Below are positions 45,906-57,611 of a stretch of DNA of 64,000 nucleotides, piece by piece; position 1 is the stretch's first letter, and every line of letters begins with the position of its first letter. The notes beneath the pieces are model-generated. The model had not been told where the DNA came from, ran no database searches, and was given only the letters and a program-made list of their open reading frames with translations. Origin of the DNA: Schoenoplectus triqueter (taxonomy: Eukaryota; Streptophyta; Magnoliopsida; Poales; Cyperaceae); the NCBI GenBank assembly GCA_964058805.1, contig CAXKVV010000282.1, forward strand, positions 186,001 through 250,000. The letters are read 5' to 3'. Position numbers and translations under genes: made by a program.

Positions 45906-46860
45906 CCCAAAGTCCTAATAGAAATATATGAATTCATACATATATAAGAGGTAAAACTTTGGGCGGCCATTAAATACACGATTTTGCTAGAACATCAATG
46001 GATTTAGGGGCAGGAATAAATGTGCCAATCACGCGAGTTGGATTCGAATTCAAATTGATTGGGTCAGGTTAGTTTGAATTTCGTGAAGAATTCAGATCAG
46101 GTCGGGTCAGAACAGAATTAGACCAAGTCGATTCAATTTATATGTTGTTGTTTTTTAGATTTTAGATTGATTTTGATTGAATTGCAAATAATTTGATATT
46201 GAATTAGTGGTGTCAATTGATGCAACCAGGGAGTGTCAATTGATCAGATTCAGAATGAATCTTCAATATTATAAATATGAATCCATTAAAAATATATAAT
46301 ATTCAAATATGGATCCAAATCCATATAAAATTGGAGTATCCAAATCCATATAAAATTGGAGAATCCAAATATGAATTCATATCCATTTATGTAGCTGATA
46401 TCGTATCATTATCAAAAAAATTATTTAAATATTCACAATAATAATTTTATTTAACAAAAATAAAATGTGTACAATATGCATTCTAAAATTAATATAATAC
46501 TAAAATACTAATTCAATTAATTTGCATGATATTTTTAAAAAATAATACGATCTATTTATTTATTATATTTTTAATTTTAAATATTGATTGACACCTACAC
46601 GCAGCACACCACATTTTTGTGGAGAGTAATTCAAAATCTAGCATGTGTCTTATTCTTGTTGCTCGGTGGGTCCAAGTCCAACTATGATGGGACTAACTTT
46701 GTGACAAAAGCACGGATGGGAAGGGAAAGATGCATGTGGGTTTAGCTACTCTGTAAATTTGAACCACAGACAAAAAAAATTATGGTTCTTTAGATTTACG
46801 AAACTAACAGCTTAGACGGTTATTGTACACGTACAATTATCTTGTACACATACAATTATC
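45906..46860. other. Intergenic AT-rich DNA
   Basis: Short repeats such as 'ggatccaaatccatataaaa' and 'gtgtcaattgat' are present, likely old transposon debris. No gene recognised. Confidence 0.35.
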
Positions 46861-47034
46861 TAGGCTACTTTTGGCGCTTGGTGGAATAACAAAAAATTAG
46901 AATAAAATAGTTATTTCTATGAATTAATTTGTCAAACAAATTTTAGACTAAGTATAAGAGTACGGGAGAGTGCTAATCCGGTATATCAAATTATAGGTGT
47001 TATATCGGATTAGCTCTTATCGGAATAGTGATTA

Positions 47035-47830
47035 TTGTTTGATTATATTATATTATATTATTATATCATGATTATGATTTATTATTATTATTATATTATT
47101 ATTAGTATTATTATTTATTATTATATTAATATTATGCTGATTATTTATTATTATTATTATTATTATATTAACATCACTGTTAGTATTATTATTATATGAT
47201 AAATTTTATTATTATTTATTAGTATTAGATTATAATAATTATAATTTTAGTATTATATTATTATATTATGATTATAAATATGCTTATATTATAATTATAT
47301 TACTATAATTATGATTAATTATTACTATATTATTATAATTATGATTAGTTATTATTATTATTACTTATTATTATTATTATTTATTATTATATTATATTAT
47401 TATATTATGATTATAGCTATGATTATATTATAATTATATTATTATGATTATAATTAATTATTATTATATTATGATTATAATTATAATTTATAATAATTAT
47501 TATTATAAATATTATTATATTATTATGATTATTATTATTATATTATTATGATTATGACTATGATTATTATTACTTACTATTATTATTTTATTATTATTAT
47601 ATTATGATTATAGCTATGATTATATTATTATGATTTCAATTATTTATTATTATTATTATATTATGATTATGATTATGATTATATTATTATGATTGAAATA
47701 TTTTTTATTATTATTTTATTATATTATCATTATCATTATAATTAGTATATTATGATTATGATTATTATTTTATTATTATTATATTATTATTATTATTATA
47801 TTATTATCATCATCATCATAATTGTTAGTA
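47035..47830. repeat. Imperfect (ATT)n/(TTA)n array of about 800 bp
   Basis: Almost entirely A and T, with runs of ATT/TTA interrupted by 'gattatgattata'. A possible inverted pair bounds it: 'tttggcgcttggtggaataa' near 46869 and 'ttattctttgatttgccaaa' near 47956. The array may therefore have expanded inside a MITE. Confidence 0.8.
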
Positions 47831-47959
47831 TCATAATTATTCATATTTTAATTATTCTGATTAACAACTATCAAATGATATTTTTACTCTTCCAAATAGT
47901 CAAAAATACCACCATTCTACTACTCTTCTAAAAATATATTATTCTATCACTCTTGTTAT

Positions 47960-48859
47960 TCTTTGATTTGCCAAATGGACCCTAAACAAATATAAATTCA
48001 GAGTACGTAGAAGCATCATGACTCATCTATGAGGCACTATTTGTTTGAAAATGCAAACAGTGAGCCTGCATGAGAGTTGGGATTCAAATGCAAACAGTGA
48101 GTCTGCTTGAGAGTTGAGACTCAATTGGAGAATAATGCATGGCTCCTCAATTCTCAGTATAGGCCCACAATTAATATTAAGGGCCCGTAACATCAAGCAC
48201 TTGCTGCACTTCGTTGTAAATTTGTAATGTTTCATCAACCACATTCATTCATTCCCAATCGGATGTTCTCTTACTCTTTTATATGTGCGTATTAATATTA
48301 AATACGGATAAGTCTAACTGATGCTCATTAAAGTGGTACGTTGTTGTAAGAAGTTTCTGTTCTTTCTTCTTCTTTTTTTTTTGGTCGGCTGTCGACTCAA
48401 AGAAAGGCAATTCTATCAGAACAAAAAAATTGTAAACTTTTATTGACATCAAACATCACTTATTTATTTATGTATTAAAAATAAGGAGTGACAATACCAT
48501 CGGTCATTAACGAAACAAATTAAAATATTAATACTTGAAACCTCGAGCACATATTTTTTAATTATCACTCCATCTACTAATTCAGTAGAAACAAAAAAAA
48601 AACTCACAAACTCAAATATAAAAAGTGTTAACTATTTTATATCTAGTAAAAGAAAAAGGTAAACCAATCAAATCAAAACAGATATGCCACCTTTCTGCTC
48701 CGGCAATCTCTTTCGGACTGATAGCAGCCAACAAAATCCCAACAGAGCCCCTACAAACAACAATAACAACAAAGTCTTTAATCTCAAATAAATTAAGATA
48801 AATTAGAAATGAAATCCAATCCAAAAGTATAGAAATCATAGATCTCAGATGAAAAAAAT

Positions 48860-48860
<1 letters not shown>
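47960..48860. other. Intergenic, nothing assigned
   Basis: A short direct repeat 'gcaaacagtgag(c/t)ctgc(a/t)tgagagttg' occurs near 48053 and 48090. No gene recognised. Confidence 0.4.
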
Positions 48861-48861
<1 letters not shown>

Positions 48862-48890
<29 letters not shown>

Positions 48891-49025
48891 AAAATAATAA
48901 TGATGATGATGATAATAATAATAATAATAAAATAATAATGATGACGATGATAATAATAAAAATAATGATGATGATGATGATGATAATAAAAATAATGATG
49001 ATGATGATGGTACTAATAATAATAC
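48862..49025. repeat. (GAT)n/(ATA)n compound microsatellite
   Basis: GATGATGAT runs alternate with AATAATAAT runs. The long Ser/Tyr/His-rich minus-strand ORF over it is a product of the repeat. Confidence 0.9.
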
Positions 49026-50548
49026 AGATATCATAATCATACTAATAATAATATAAACATTCGTAATAGTAATAATAGTAATATTAATAATTCTTAATAC
49101 ATAAAAAAATTAAGTTTTAAGCTTTTTAAGTATATCACATTATTAATTTTCTTCATTATTGATTTTATTTATATCTTATCATCTTCTTGAATCTAAGGGT
49201 TTATATAAAATAGTTTTCCTCTCCTCATTAAAACAATATGTGTAATGTATTTAAGGTGAAACTTAACTCTTAAAATGATCTAATTTTTTTATATGATCAT
49301 TTATAAATTATTATATATTTAGTTATATTATTTATTATTATAACAATTATTATTATTATCATTATAAAATTTGTGTCTAAATTTTTTTTAATGTAAAATT
49401 TTATATTTTTAGTTTTTTTTAGAACTATATAGTCAGGGCGAAACCCGAGTTACATCATTAGTAATAATAATAGTCCTAATAAAAATAATCACACTAAACA
49501 TATGCTATGGAATATACTTCTAAATTCAAATATCCTAAATCCTAAAATATAATCCTAAAACCCTAGTATCTAAAACTATAAAAAAAATTAAAAACCAAAA
49601 GTTTATATTCTATTGCTAAATTCTAAGTCTTAAATCATGGTTACGGTATGTGGATCGTCATTTTCTAGACCAAGTTTATACTCTTTTGGTTTACTTCATT
49701 TCTTCAAATCTTTTTTTATTATTTCATCTTATATCAGTCTCAGTTGATTTCGATATTTTTTTGAGTTTTCAGGACAACTTAGAATATCATTACGTATCGG
49801 TACCTACAAATTTTCCTAATTACAGATTGCCAATTCGTTTATCAAAGGCATTCATCATAGGATCCATAAAAGAGCAGAGAAAATGTACACCATCATTCCA
49901 TCACTGAGCCAATCTGAAGTACCAGACTGAATACAATTAAGCATATATCAGACTCTGATTGTTCCAACTTAGCCTCAGCAATATTAAATCTTCGTTTTTT
50001 TTGACCAGGCAGGAATCGCTAAAAGGTAACATATGTCTTTAGAGTAAATTGTAAAAGTCTCCAGCATTTACTTTCTTCTATTTTCCTCAATGTGGTCACG
50101 ATGATCTGGCTATTAGACGAGGTTCCTTGTTTAAGAAAACAGAAATTGGCATCACAGTTAGGTAAACATTTCAACAGAAAGAAATAACTTTGTTTATATT
50201 TGGGTTGTCATCATTCTGTGTAATACGGATATAAGATAATTTTAGATGGTTTTCCATGATAAAGCCTTTTGCAAAGGTCGTAGTAAAACAAGCGAGTTCA
50301 AAGCACATCTCACACAAATGCGTTGAAATTTTGAGAACAAGGTTAATTGAGCAACATCACTAGTCCAACCATAACAAAATAAAAAAAATTATCAATTTCA
50401 AATCATCAATTAAAATAATAGATGACCCCATCCATCATTACAAATTTAATGCCTTCCACAGAGAATCAAACTCACAATTAAACATTTTTTAAATATAAAA
50501 AAACAATAATCATTCACAAAAATTTTGTGTTATCTTTCCCCTCAACAC
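49026..50548. other. Intergenic; right end is probable AGP 3' UTR
   Basis: No recognisable gene. The ORF at 49650-49907 has no motif. About 50300-50548 may be the 3' untranslated part of the AGP gene. Confidence 0.4.
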
Positions 50549-50980
50549 CTAAAAGGTAGCTGCAGCAAGAACTGCCACAATGGCAGAGGCCAGGGCAATG
50601 CTGCCACTGAAGCTAGCGGCACCAGAGTCAGCGACCTTGTCACTGGATGGGCCAGGTGAGAGAGCGTCAGACACGGACCCAGCAGGGCCGTCACTAACTG
50701 GTTCACTGGCAACTGGTGCATCAGAAGATGAGACAGGTCCCTCAGAAGTAGGTCCCTCAGAAGCGACAGTTGGAGCCTCAGCAGACGATGAGATGGGTGA
50801 TGGGGCAGTGGCAGTGCCAGATGAAACTGGTGCAGCAGAATCGTCAACGGGTGCTGACGGGGCATTAGCAGGGGCGGGGGTGGTTGGCGTTGCCATAGGA
50901 GCTGCAGAAGGAGACTGGGCTTCACCGATCACCGCAACAACTGCAAGGAAGAGAACAGCAAAAGCAACAGTACGGGCCAT
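50549..50980 (-). CDS. Classical arabinogalactan protein, GPI-anchored
   Basis: Single-exon minus-strand gene for 143 aa. Residues 1-21 are a signal peptide (MARTVAFAVLFLAVVAVIGE). The mature part is rich in Pro, Ala, Ser and Thr, with dispersed AP, SP and TP pairs (APMATPTTPAPANAPSAP), the substrate for prolyl hydroxylation and arabinogalactan addition. There is no Tyr or Cys in it. Residues about 118-143 form a small-residue site followed by a hydrophobic tail (SIALASAIVAVLAAATF) typical of a GPI signal. The length is usual for classical AGPs. A TATA-like TTTATAT on the minus strand at about 51096-51102 lies about 118 bp upstream of the ATG. The protein acts at the plasma membrane and wall surface. 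The gene appears intact. The opposite-strand ORF is a shadow of it. Confidence 0.93.
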   Translation of the reverse strand: MARTVAFAVLFLAVVAVIGEAQSPSAAPMATPTTPAPANAPSAPVDDSAAPVSSGTATAPSPISSSAEAPTVASEGPTSEGPVSSSDAPVASEPVSDGPAGSVSDALSPGPSSDKVADSGAASFSGSIALASAIVAVLAAATF

Positions 50981-51091
50981 GTTTGATTCTGTGAAAGGAA
51001 GGTGGTGAGACAGGTGGATTGTAGTTCAAGAAGATAACTAATAGACTCTGTGTCTTTTTGGTGGGGTGAATTGGAGAAGGGAATTGCAGAG

Positions 51092-51102
51092 GTGATATAA
51101 AG
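51092..51102 (-). promoter_or_regulatory. TATA box of the AGP gene
   Basis: TTTATATCACC on the minus strand, about 118 bp before the ATG, upstream of a CT-rich leader. Confidence 0.5.
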
Positions 51103-51319
51103 GCGGGGAGGAGAGTTGGATGGAGGAGCTGGTGGTGGCGCGCTTAAAACGGTGCTATTGTTACTTTTCTGAGGTAAATATTTGAATATTTGATATGGAC
51201 TGTTATGTTGTATATGTTGTACAGCAACCGTGTATAGCACAAGCCTTTTTTGGGGGTTATCGCTGTTGTATTCTTAGAAAAATGAGTTGGCATTCAAACA
51301 TGACAATTTGGGCAGTCCG

Positions 51320-51700
51320 TTATCATGGACGGATGTAAAATTGTATTTAGAGACATAATTATCGAATTGTAATAATTTATCAAATTTAATATATTAACTA
51401 ATCAAAATTAATAATTTAATATATATTATTATCTAATAAAAATTATTAAAATAATATTTTTTTACATATTAAAAATAATAACAAAATAAAACTCAAAGTA
51501 ATAAATAAACAAATTAATGTTGAAAATATTTTATTATGAAATTTTATATTTTGAAATCTTTGCATAATTAGTTCATTATGTACAATATTAAATATTTTTG
51601 TCAATCAAAATAATCAAATAATTCAAAAAAAAACTATCAAAAATATTATTTTTCAAAATTCAGAGAGACAGCTGCCCCTAGATCCGCCCTTGTTTGTGAT
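51320..51700. repeat. Possible non-autonomous element with GGCGGATnTA-type ends
   Basis: The left end 'atggacggatgtaaaattgt' and the reverse complement of the right end 'aagggcggatctaggggcag' share a short match. The interior is AT-rich without an ORF. It lies in the distal promoter of the AGP gene. Weak call; compare 45020-45455. Confidence 0.35.
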
Positions 51701-52084
51701 TGACACTAATTATGGAACGAATTGAGCAAAGTTTTGAAGGCTAAAGTTGATCTGAATGCCATAAAAGTTTATTTTCCCTTTTATTTTATTGTTTCCTTCT
51801 TATAAGCTTTTGATGACATCGGAACTACATGTAACCCAGCATAATGGAACATAGGAAGGTTAGCGAGATCGCAAACTGAAACAGCAGCAATCTAGCGCAG
51901 CGACTGCAACCATGGCATTTGGGTTGGGCTCAGCTATGCAAAACAAAACCAGTAGAAAAAAGATGAGTAATTTTATTTGATATTTACTCCATCTACATTA
52001 TTCTAACAATCAATCAACAATAGGAGAAGTACAAATCCTAATACAACAACACTTACTTACATGAATAGAATACAGACATCATAT
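51701..52084. other. Intergenic, 3' side of the MPB2C-like gene
   Basis: Nothing recognised. Likely includes a 3' UTR for the minus-strand gene to the right. Confidence 0.4.
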
Positions 52085-54342
52085 TCAGCACCATAACACA
52101 AGATTTACACGCCTTGTTCTTGCCTTGCCAGCTGCAAAAAGAAATTCATCACTTGGGTTATCTCTTGCAGCAGCCAAAGCTTCTGCGTATGTTTTCATTT
52201 CCCAATCCATCCTTTCAGTGTTCATACCATCTTCATTCTTCATCTGGTGCGCAACAGAAAGATATAATATCTTTTTTAGCACATATGCATGCTGAGTATG
52301 CAGTTTCTTCACTTATGTTAGTATCTTATGCAGATTATGTATAGCCCATTGATCAACATCCAACAATTCATCATTTGCAATTAACATATGAAATTATTTT
52401 AAATAATTTTCCAAAGGAGCGCCATTATAAATAATCCCTGGAACCAACCACCAAACCCCTAAACCCTCTCAACAGTTGAAGTTAGCACAAGCATGCAAGA
52501 ATGACAAAGCTCAAGGAGCTTTCTATAAATAAATTTCTGTTGCAAATAAGAAAATTAAGTCCAAAATAGTTGTTGCGTCACATTCATGCCAAGCACAACT
52601 GCGGTGTAATTTGCTAAACCTTTTGTAGGTGTGGTTTCAAACAAATGTACATGCTGAAGAAAATTTTGAAAATTGAACAAAAGAAGTTACAATTTACCTC
52701 AGTTAGAACAGAATCAAACCAAAGAGAAGTGATAGCAAGATTTTCACTACCAGCTGAAGAGTCTTCATAGAGTTTCTCAAATAATTGCATCAAAGAACTC
52801 ATCTCAAATTCCAGCAAGCCCGTTGATACTTCAAGTCCTTCAATTTTGGTATTACAAGCCTTGAGTTCCCATTCTAATTTCTCCAAAGCCACCTGTTTCT
52901 CTGCCAGTAACATCCAAAATGAAGAGTACATGTTAGTCAGAGAGAGCTCACAAGAATTATCATCTCCTTGGCTCATAGTATATAGCTGATGCATCTGGGG
53001 CTCATGTAATATCAGGATTTTTACAAAGAATATCATACCTTTGTGTTTTGTAGTTGGGAATTTGTGGAATGGATCAGGGCCTCCTTCTCACCAACTCGGT
53101 GCCGCAATTCATTTAACGTCACGTAAGTGGAGCTCAATTCATCAAATGTACTTTGCGCCATTGTCAAAGCCTCATCTTTTTCAAGCAATTTCTGGTGAAG
53201 ATTTTCTATCTGTTCATGTCAACTCACAATTTCCTCCTTGCACTTTTTCACATTTTCATTATCATCCGAAGTTGAATCTTGGTCAACCTTTTGATTGTTC
53301 TATATGAGATCTCTTTGATTTTTTGAAGAATTGCTTGGTGGTTCCTTTTCATTTTTTGAGTCAGCATGTATTCAATCAGACAAACCAATATCCTTTAAAA
53401 GACTGATGCAAAGTATAATTCATGAAGTTAGTGAAGAAAAATAGTAAGTTGTATCATCTAATGCATTATCCATACTATTGATAGACAGAACCAATTAAGA
53501 AATGGTGTGTTTGTTTATCAGCTCCCAAATGTCAATAATCAATAAGAGAATATAATATCTCAATTATATTGCATCAAGGAAGATGCAAAAATTAAAGGAT
53601 GACAAGTTGACATTGCTCATTTTATCATTCATGGGTTATATTTTATACCCAAGAGACTAAGATATTACTGTATAGCGTAGAGATGTAGAAATGTTTACTA
53701 TCGGGGATAATGCTGAGTCAGACTGTTCGTAGTCATTGAGTATTAACAGTTTATGGAATAACTCTTCTTTTTGTTTGTTACTAAAATGTTCGAGTCAAAA
53801 AACAGTATTCGCATAGACATAACTGGATTTGGTTCATACAATTTGAGAACCAAAAGAAACCTGCCAGAGGGGGAAAAAGGCATCTTAGTAAAATGAAGAG
53901 TGCATTTTACTTGGACAAATACCAAGCACTTTATTAACTCAAATAAGAAATTATCAAAGAAAAAATTATGTTCAATCTAGCACTTGCAATTTAGAAATGA
54001 AGTATAGCATTACCTTCTTAAATTTAGATGGGGCTGGCGTATATAGCATCGACGCCCGCCTTGAATAAGCCGATTTCATTCTCCGATCCTATGGCAACAA
54101 ACAACTAACCAAATAAAACAAAAGAAATGACGGAATTACAAACGAAAATTATCAAATAGAAGGAGATAGAGAGAGGGAGAAACCACGAGAGACTCCACTA
54201 GAGGAAGCATCTCGACTACGTTTTTGTAGAGTTGTCGATCGACATTTGATCCGTCAACTCCGGCGGCGGGGAATGGAGTCTGTGGCGGCGGCGCCAGGTC
54301 CGGCGAGTTCCTACTTCCTAGTGTTCTCCTCTCAAATCCCAA
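52085..54342 (-). pseudogene. MPB2C: MPB2C-like gene (movement-protein binding protein 2C), five exons, three stops
   Basis: Minus-strand exons: 54342-54184, 54088-54014, 53392-53039, 52913-52698, 52243-52085; together 320 codons, all phase 0. Recognisable blocks are VDRQLYKNVVEMLPLVESLV plus DRRMKSAYSRRASMLYTPAP (N-terminal), a coiled coil with EQIENLHQKLLEKDEAL, then VALEKLEWELKACN, and the Ala-rich end (YAEALAAARDNPSDEFLFAA). This order and size match plant MPB2C, a microtubule-associated coiled-coil protein known to bind viral movement protein and KNOTTED1-type homeodomain proteins and to limit their cell-to-cell transport. Exon 3 has in-frame stops at 53374-53372 (TGA), 53302-53300 (TAG) and 53221-53219 (TGA), each one C-to-T-type change from a sense codon. 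The best exon 4 boundary follows GG, not AG. No frameshift is seen. It is a recent pseudogene, or exon 3 is skipped (354 nt, phase 0). Identification is by recall. Confidence 0.78.
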
Positions 54343-54440
54343 CCCAAAGCCCGTCTTTTGATGCGCTCTTTCATTTTCCTTTAATTTTTACTTCCCTTTT
54401 TTTCTCTTTTGCTTTGTCGCGAACTCGCGATACAGATACT

Positions 54441-54880
54441 GGTTTTTATTATTAATAATTATTATTAAATTAATATTGTTAAAAATAAGAGTGAAAACCG
54501 TAAAATTTTAAATATCGCGCCTGTTAGTGGCGCAGACGAAACGCGCCACTGACAGTGGCGCGTTTCAAAAAAATAATGAAACGCCGCGCAGCGCCTCCAT
54601 CTCACTTGCGCCTGCGTGCGTTTTGTATATATAAGAAATAAACGCGCCACTGCCAATGGCGCGTTTAAAAAAACGGAAACGCACCACTGCCAGTGGCGCG
54701 TTTCGTAAAAAAAAAAAAAGGAAACGCGCCACTGCCAGTGGCGCATTTCGTAAATTCAAACGCGCAGTGAGCGCGCCACTGCCAGTGGCGCACTGCCATT
54801 TATATATTTGAAATTTTACGTTTCTCACTCTTATTTTTAATAATATTAATTTAATAAAACTTATTATTACTAAAAACTGT
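54441..54880. mobile_element. TIR element built from six 21-bp palindromes
   Basis: Terminal inverted repeats of about 60 bp (GGTTTTTATTATTAATAATT against the inverse of ...TAATAAAACTTATTATTACT; both then carry 'aaaaataagagtga'). The direct repeat ACAGATACT(G) lies on both sides (54432-54440 and 54881-54889), a 9-10-bp target duplication as in Mutator-like elements. The inside has six copies of a palindrome of type CGCGCCACTGCCAGTGGCGCG near 54518, 54542, 54643, 54680, 54725 and 54771. It lies about 100 bp upstream of the MPB2C-like ATG. No protein is coded; minus-strand ORFs over it are repeat products. Confidence 0.8.
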
Positions 54881-54949
54881 ACAGATACTGCAGCGAGCAG
54901 TGGGAAATTCGAACTGCTGTTTTTTTAAGAGAATAGATTGGTTCATAAT

Positions 54950-55320
54950 GGGTTATTTTGACGAACTTGATAATGGATCTTTAAATAAATATAAAAAATA
55001 AATAAAAATGAAAAAAAAAGTTTATATATATGTTCTTCTATTTATGAATTGACAATCATTCAAATTTTATATAATTTTATTATTGTTTGATAGTTCATCG
55101 AACATCATTAAATTTTCATACAATTTGCAATGGTTCCAATTTAACGATTTTTTATGGACTATCAAACAATAATGAAATTACATGAAATTTGAATGATCAT
55201 CAATCTATAGGTAGAGGAACACATCTATAATTTTTTTTTCTATTTTAAGATTTTTTTGTATTTATTTAGAGGTCCATTATCAAGGTTGTCAAAATGATCT
55301 ATTGTTAATGGATCCCCACT
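54950..55320. repeat. Foldback element, family F, copy 2
   Basis: Left 'gggttattttgacgaacttg' with 'ataatgg', right 'ccattatcaaggttgtcaaa' with 'atgatctattg', and inner arms 'aatcattcaaattttatata' against 'catgaaatttgaatgatcat'. It shares order and core ('tcaaacaataatgaaatta') with 3785-4085. Confidence 0.75.
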
Positions 55321-55909
55321 CTTTTTTTAATCACCCGGAGAATTTTAAATATCAATTTTGATTCACCGAAAAATTATTATTATTAATTAAATTTATTGAT
55401 GAGTGATTAGATGATTTAAAATAAAAAAACCGTATAGATCGGGAAAAAAAAAGCTCTTCAGAAGATATGAATTCGTAGCGAGTAGGACTGTAAACGGAAC
55501 GGAAGTATTGAAATTATAATTTTGTTAGATACAAATATCGTTATGGTACTAAATGAACGTTAAATTTTAAAATTAAATCTATTTTAAGTGAATACAAAAT
55601 AAATATTTAATAAATATAAATTTTATGATGGATATAAAATAAATTTTAATATATATTACTAATTATATATAAATAATAAAACTAAATATTTATATTAATA
55701 ATAAGTATGTATATATTTATTAATATTTATAATAATAATATATACAAGTAAAATTTTTGATAACTAATACTATTATATATATTTTTATTTCGAATATGAA
55801 TAATAAAGTCAAAAAATAAATTGAATCCCATATGAATATGAATAATAATATTTAAATACGAATGATATATTTATGAATATTTTTTTAATACAGAACCGAA
55901 AGGAGCAGA
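55321..55909. other. AT-rich intergenic DNA
   Basis: Nothing recognised beyond low-complexity AT. Confidence 0.4.
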
Positions 55910-57376
55910 TATATATGGGCAGGAAAATCCTGCCAACAAAGAGATGGATCAATTAACTATAGCCATATGTACATATAATTTAATTATATAAATGTTACAT
56001 TTAACTAAGTTTTTTGGGTCTCGGTTAATAGATTCTGTTATACTAGTTTGCACATCCTCTTCAAGAAGATGAATTTATTACAAAACAACTGATATATGGG
56101 TCCCATCAAAACTTACATGTATCATTTATTTTTTATATTTGAACGCAATATCTATTAATATTTAACGCTGTGAGGTTTCAAATAATTAACAAGTATATGC
56201 TTTACACTTTAGCACTTTGCAATTTTGATACCCAAGCTATATTACAAATATTAATGTACTTTCACGTAATATAATTTGAAGTTTGCACTGTGTTCTTTTA
56301 CATGATACAAAACACGAACCTAGAAATTTATATTTCCCGTTTGTTTATATAATCAACTGCAATAATATTAAAAATATAAAGAGGAACAACAAAACCGCAA
56401 CTCAGGCACTTAACTAGAATGCAGCCTTAAATTTTAATACAAATTTAGAATTCTATTAACTTTAATATTATTTATTTCCTTTATTCAAATTAAATGTAGA
56501 TAATTTAATTAAGTAACATATAAATATAAAATTTCCTCATAAATTAATTCAGAAATATTCTTGGTCAAATACATTTTCGCAAGATGGGAATATCAGATCC
56601 GATTTTGAAAAAAAAACTAATGAATAAAAAGTGCATATGAAATGCCTAATTATTACAATTTCTCTTCACGTCTATTACTTCTTTTCATTTTTTTTATTTT
56701 CTTCTTTAATTATGAAAAACATATATCATTAATTCCTTTTACTTGATTAAAATATTACATTTTCAAAAAGCAAAAAAATAAGTAATAAGGTTTAGTTGCC
56801 TTTGCCAAAGGAAATATTTAAGAAGATCAAAGATTCATGAAAAGCTAACAGATTATATGAGTAATAGAAATCAAACTACATAGGCGGATAGAATCTTTTC
56901 AAGGTGTTGTTTCAAAATAATAATGAACCAAGGACAATTTTTTTTTTTTGAAATATATGATATGAAGAATAAAGACCTCTTTTATATTCTTCTTCTAATA
57001 TCAATATTTTATATTTTTCTTGTTGCAACAATAATGGAGAAATATTGTCATATGGATGTTGAATATATTATTTAAATTTAAAAAGTTTTGTTATCAAATT
57101 ATTTAACTTTTATTTTTCAATGTTATATTATTTAACTTAAATATCACTCATAAAAAATAACTTCTTAGAATTGAATAATAAAGTAATTAATAACAAATAA
57201 TTAGTTGAACCATGAGATAGTTAGGCTTTATATAATTAGTAACAGAACCTAATCCTATTAACGGAGATCCAAAAAGGTTCGTTAAATGTAATGTTTATAT
57301 AATTAAATTAAATGCAGATGGATATAGTTGATTGGTCCATCTCTTTGTTGGCAGAATTTTTCCTGCCCACATATAA
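55910..57376. mobile_element. Non-autonomous DNA transposon with TIRs of about 100 bp
   Basis: The left end 'atatatgggcaggaaaatcc' then 'tgccaacaaagagatgga' is matched by the inverse of the right end 'tccatctctttgttggcaga', 'tttttcctgcccacatataa'. Matching continues through 'aatttaattatataaatg'. Arm length and identity suggest a Mutator-like derivative. The 1.27-kb interior has no ORF with known motifs. The target duplication was not resolved. Confidence 0.75.
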
Positions 57377-57611
57377 TACGCTCTTTGTACACCCCTAGTA
57401 GCGGATAGCTAGTGAGTGTACTGATTGACTCATATGACTGGAGTAGGAGTACTGGTTGAACCGTTCGATATTGATCTACTGTCGATCGCCTATGAAGTAA
57501 CAGGTCGTTTCAACTCTGAGCCGTTGATTTTAAATCAGCGTACTATTATATTTCAGGACTGTGCTTTTCAATCATTCGGAAAGAACAGCAGATGAAGACA
57601 GATAATGTTCT

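Noticed and set aside
48612..49040. 142-codon minus-strand ORF rich in Ser, Tyr and His
   Set aside because: Encoded by the GAT/ATA microsatellite; no gene signal.
50580..51008. 142-codon plus-strand ORF
   Set aside because: Complement of the AGP gene; GC-biased codons leave this strand open by chance. The AGP strand has a signal peptide and GPI tail.
54465..54828. Minus-strand ORFs with repeated RHWQWRVS or NAPLAVAR
   Set aside because: Direct products of the 21-bp palindromes.
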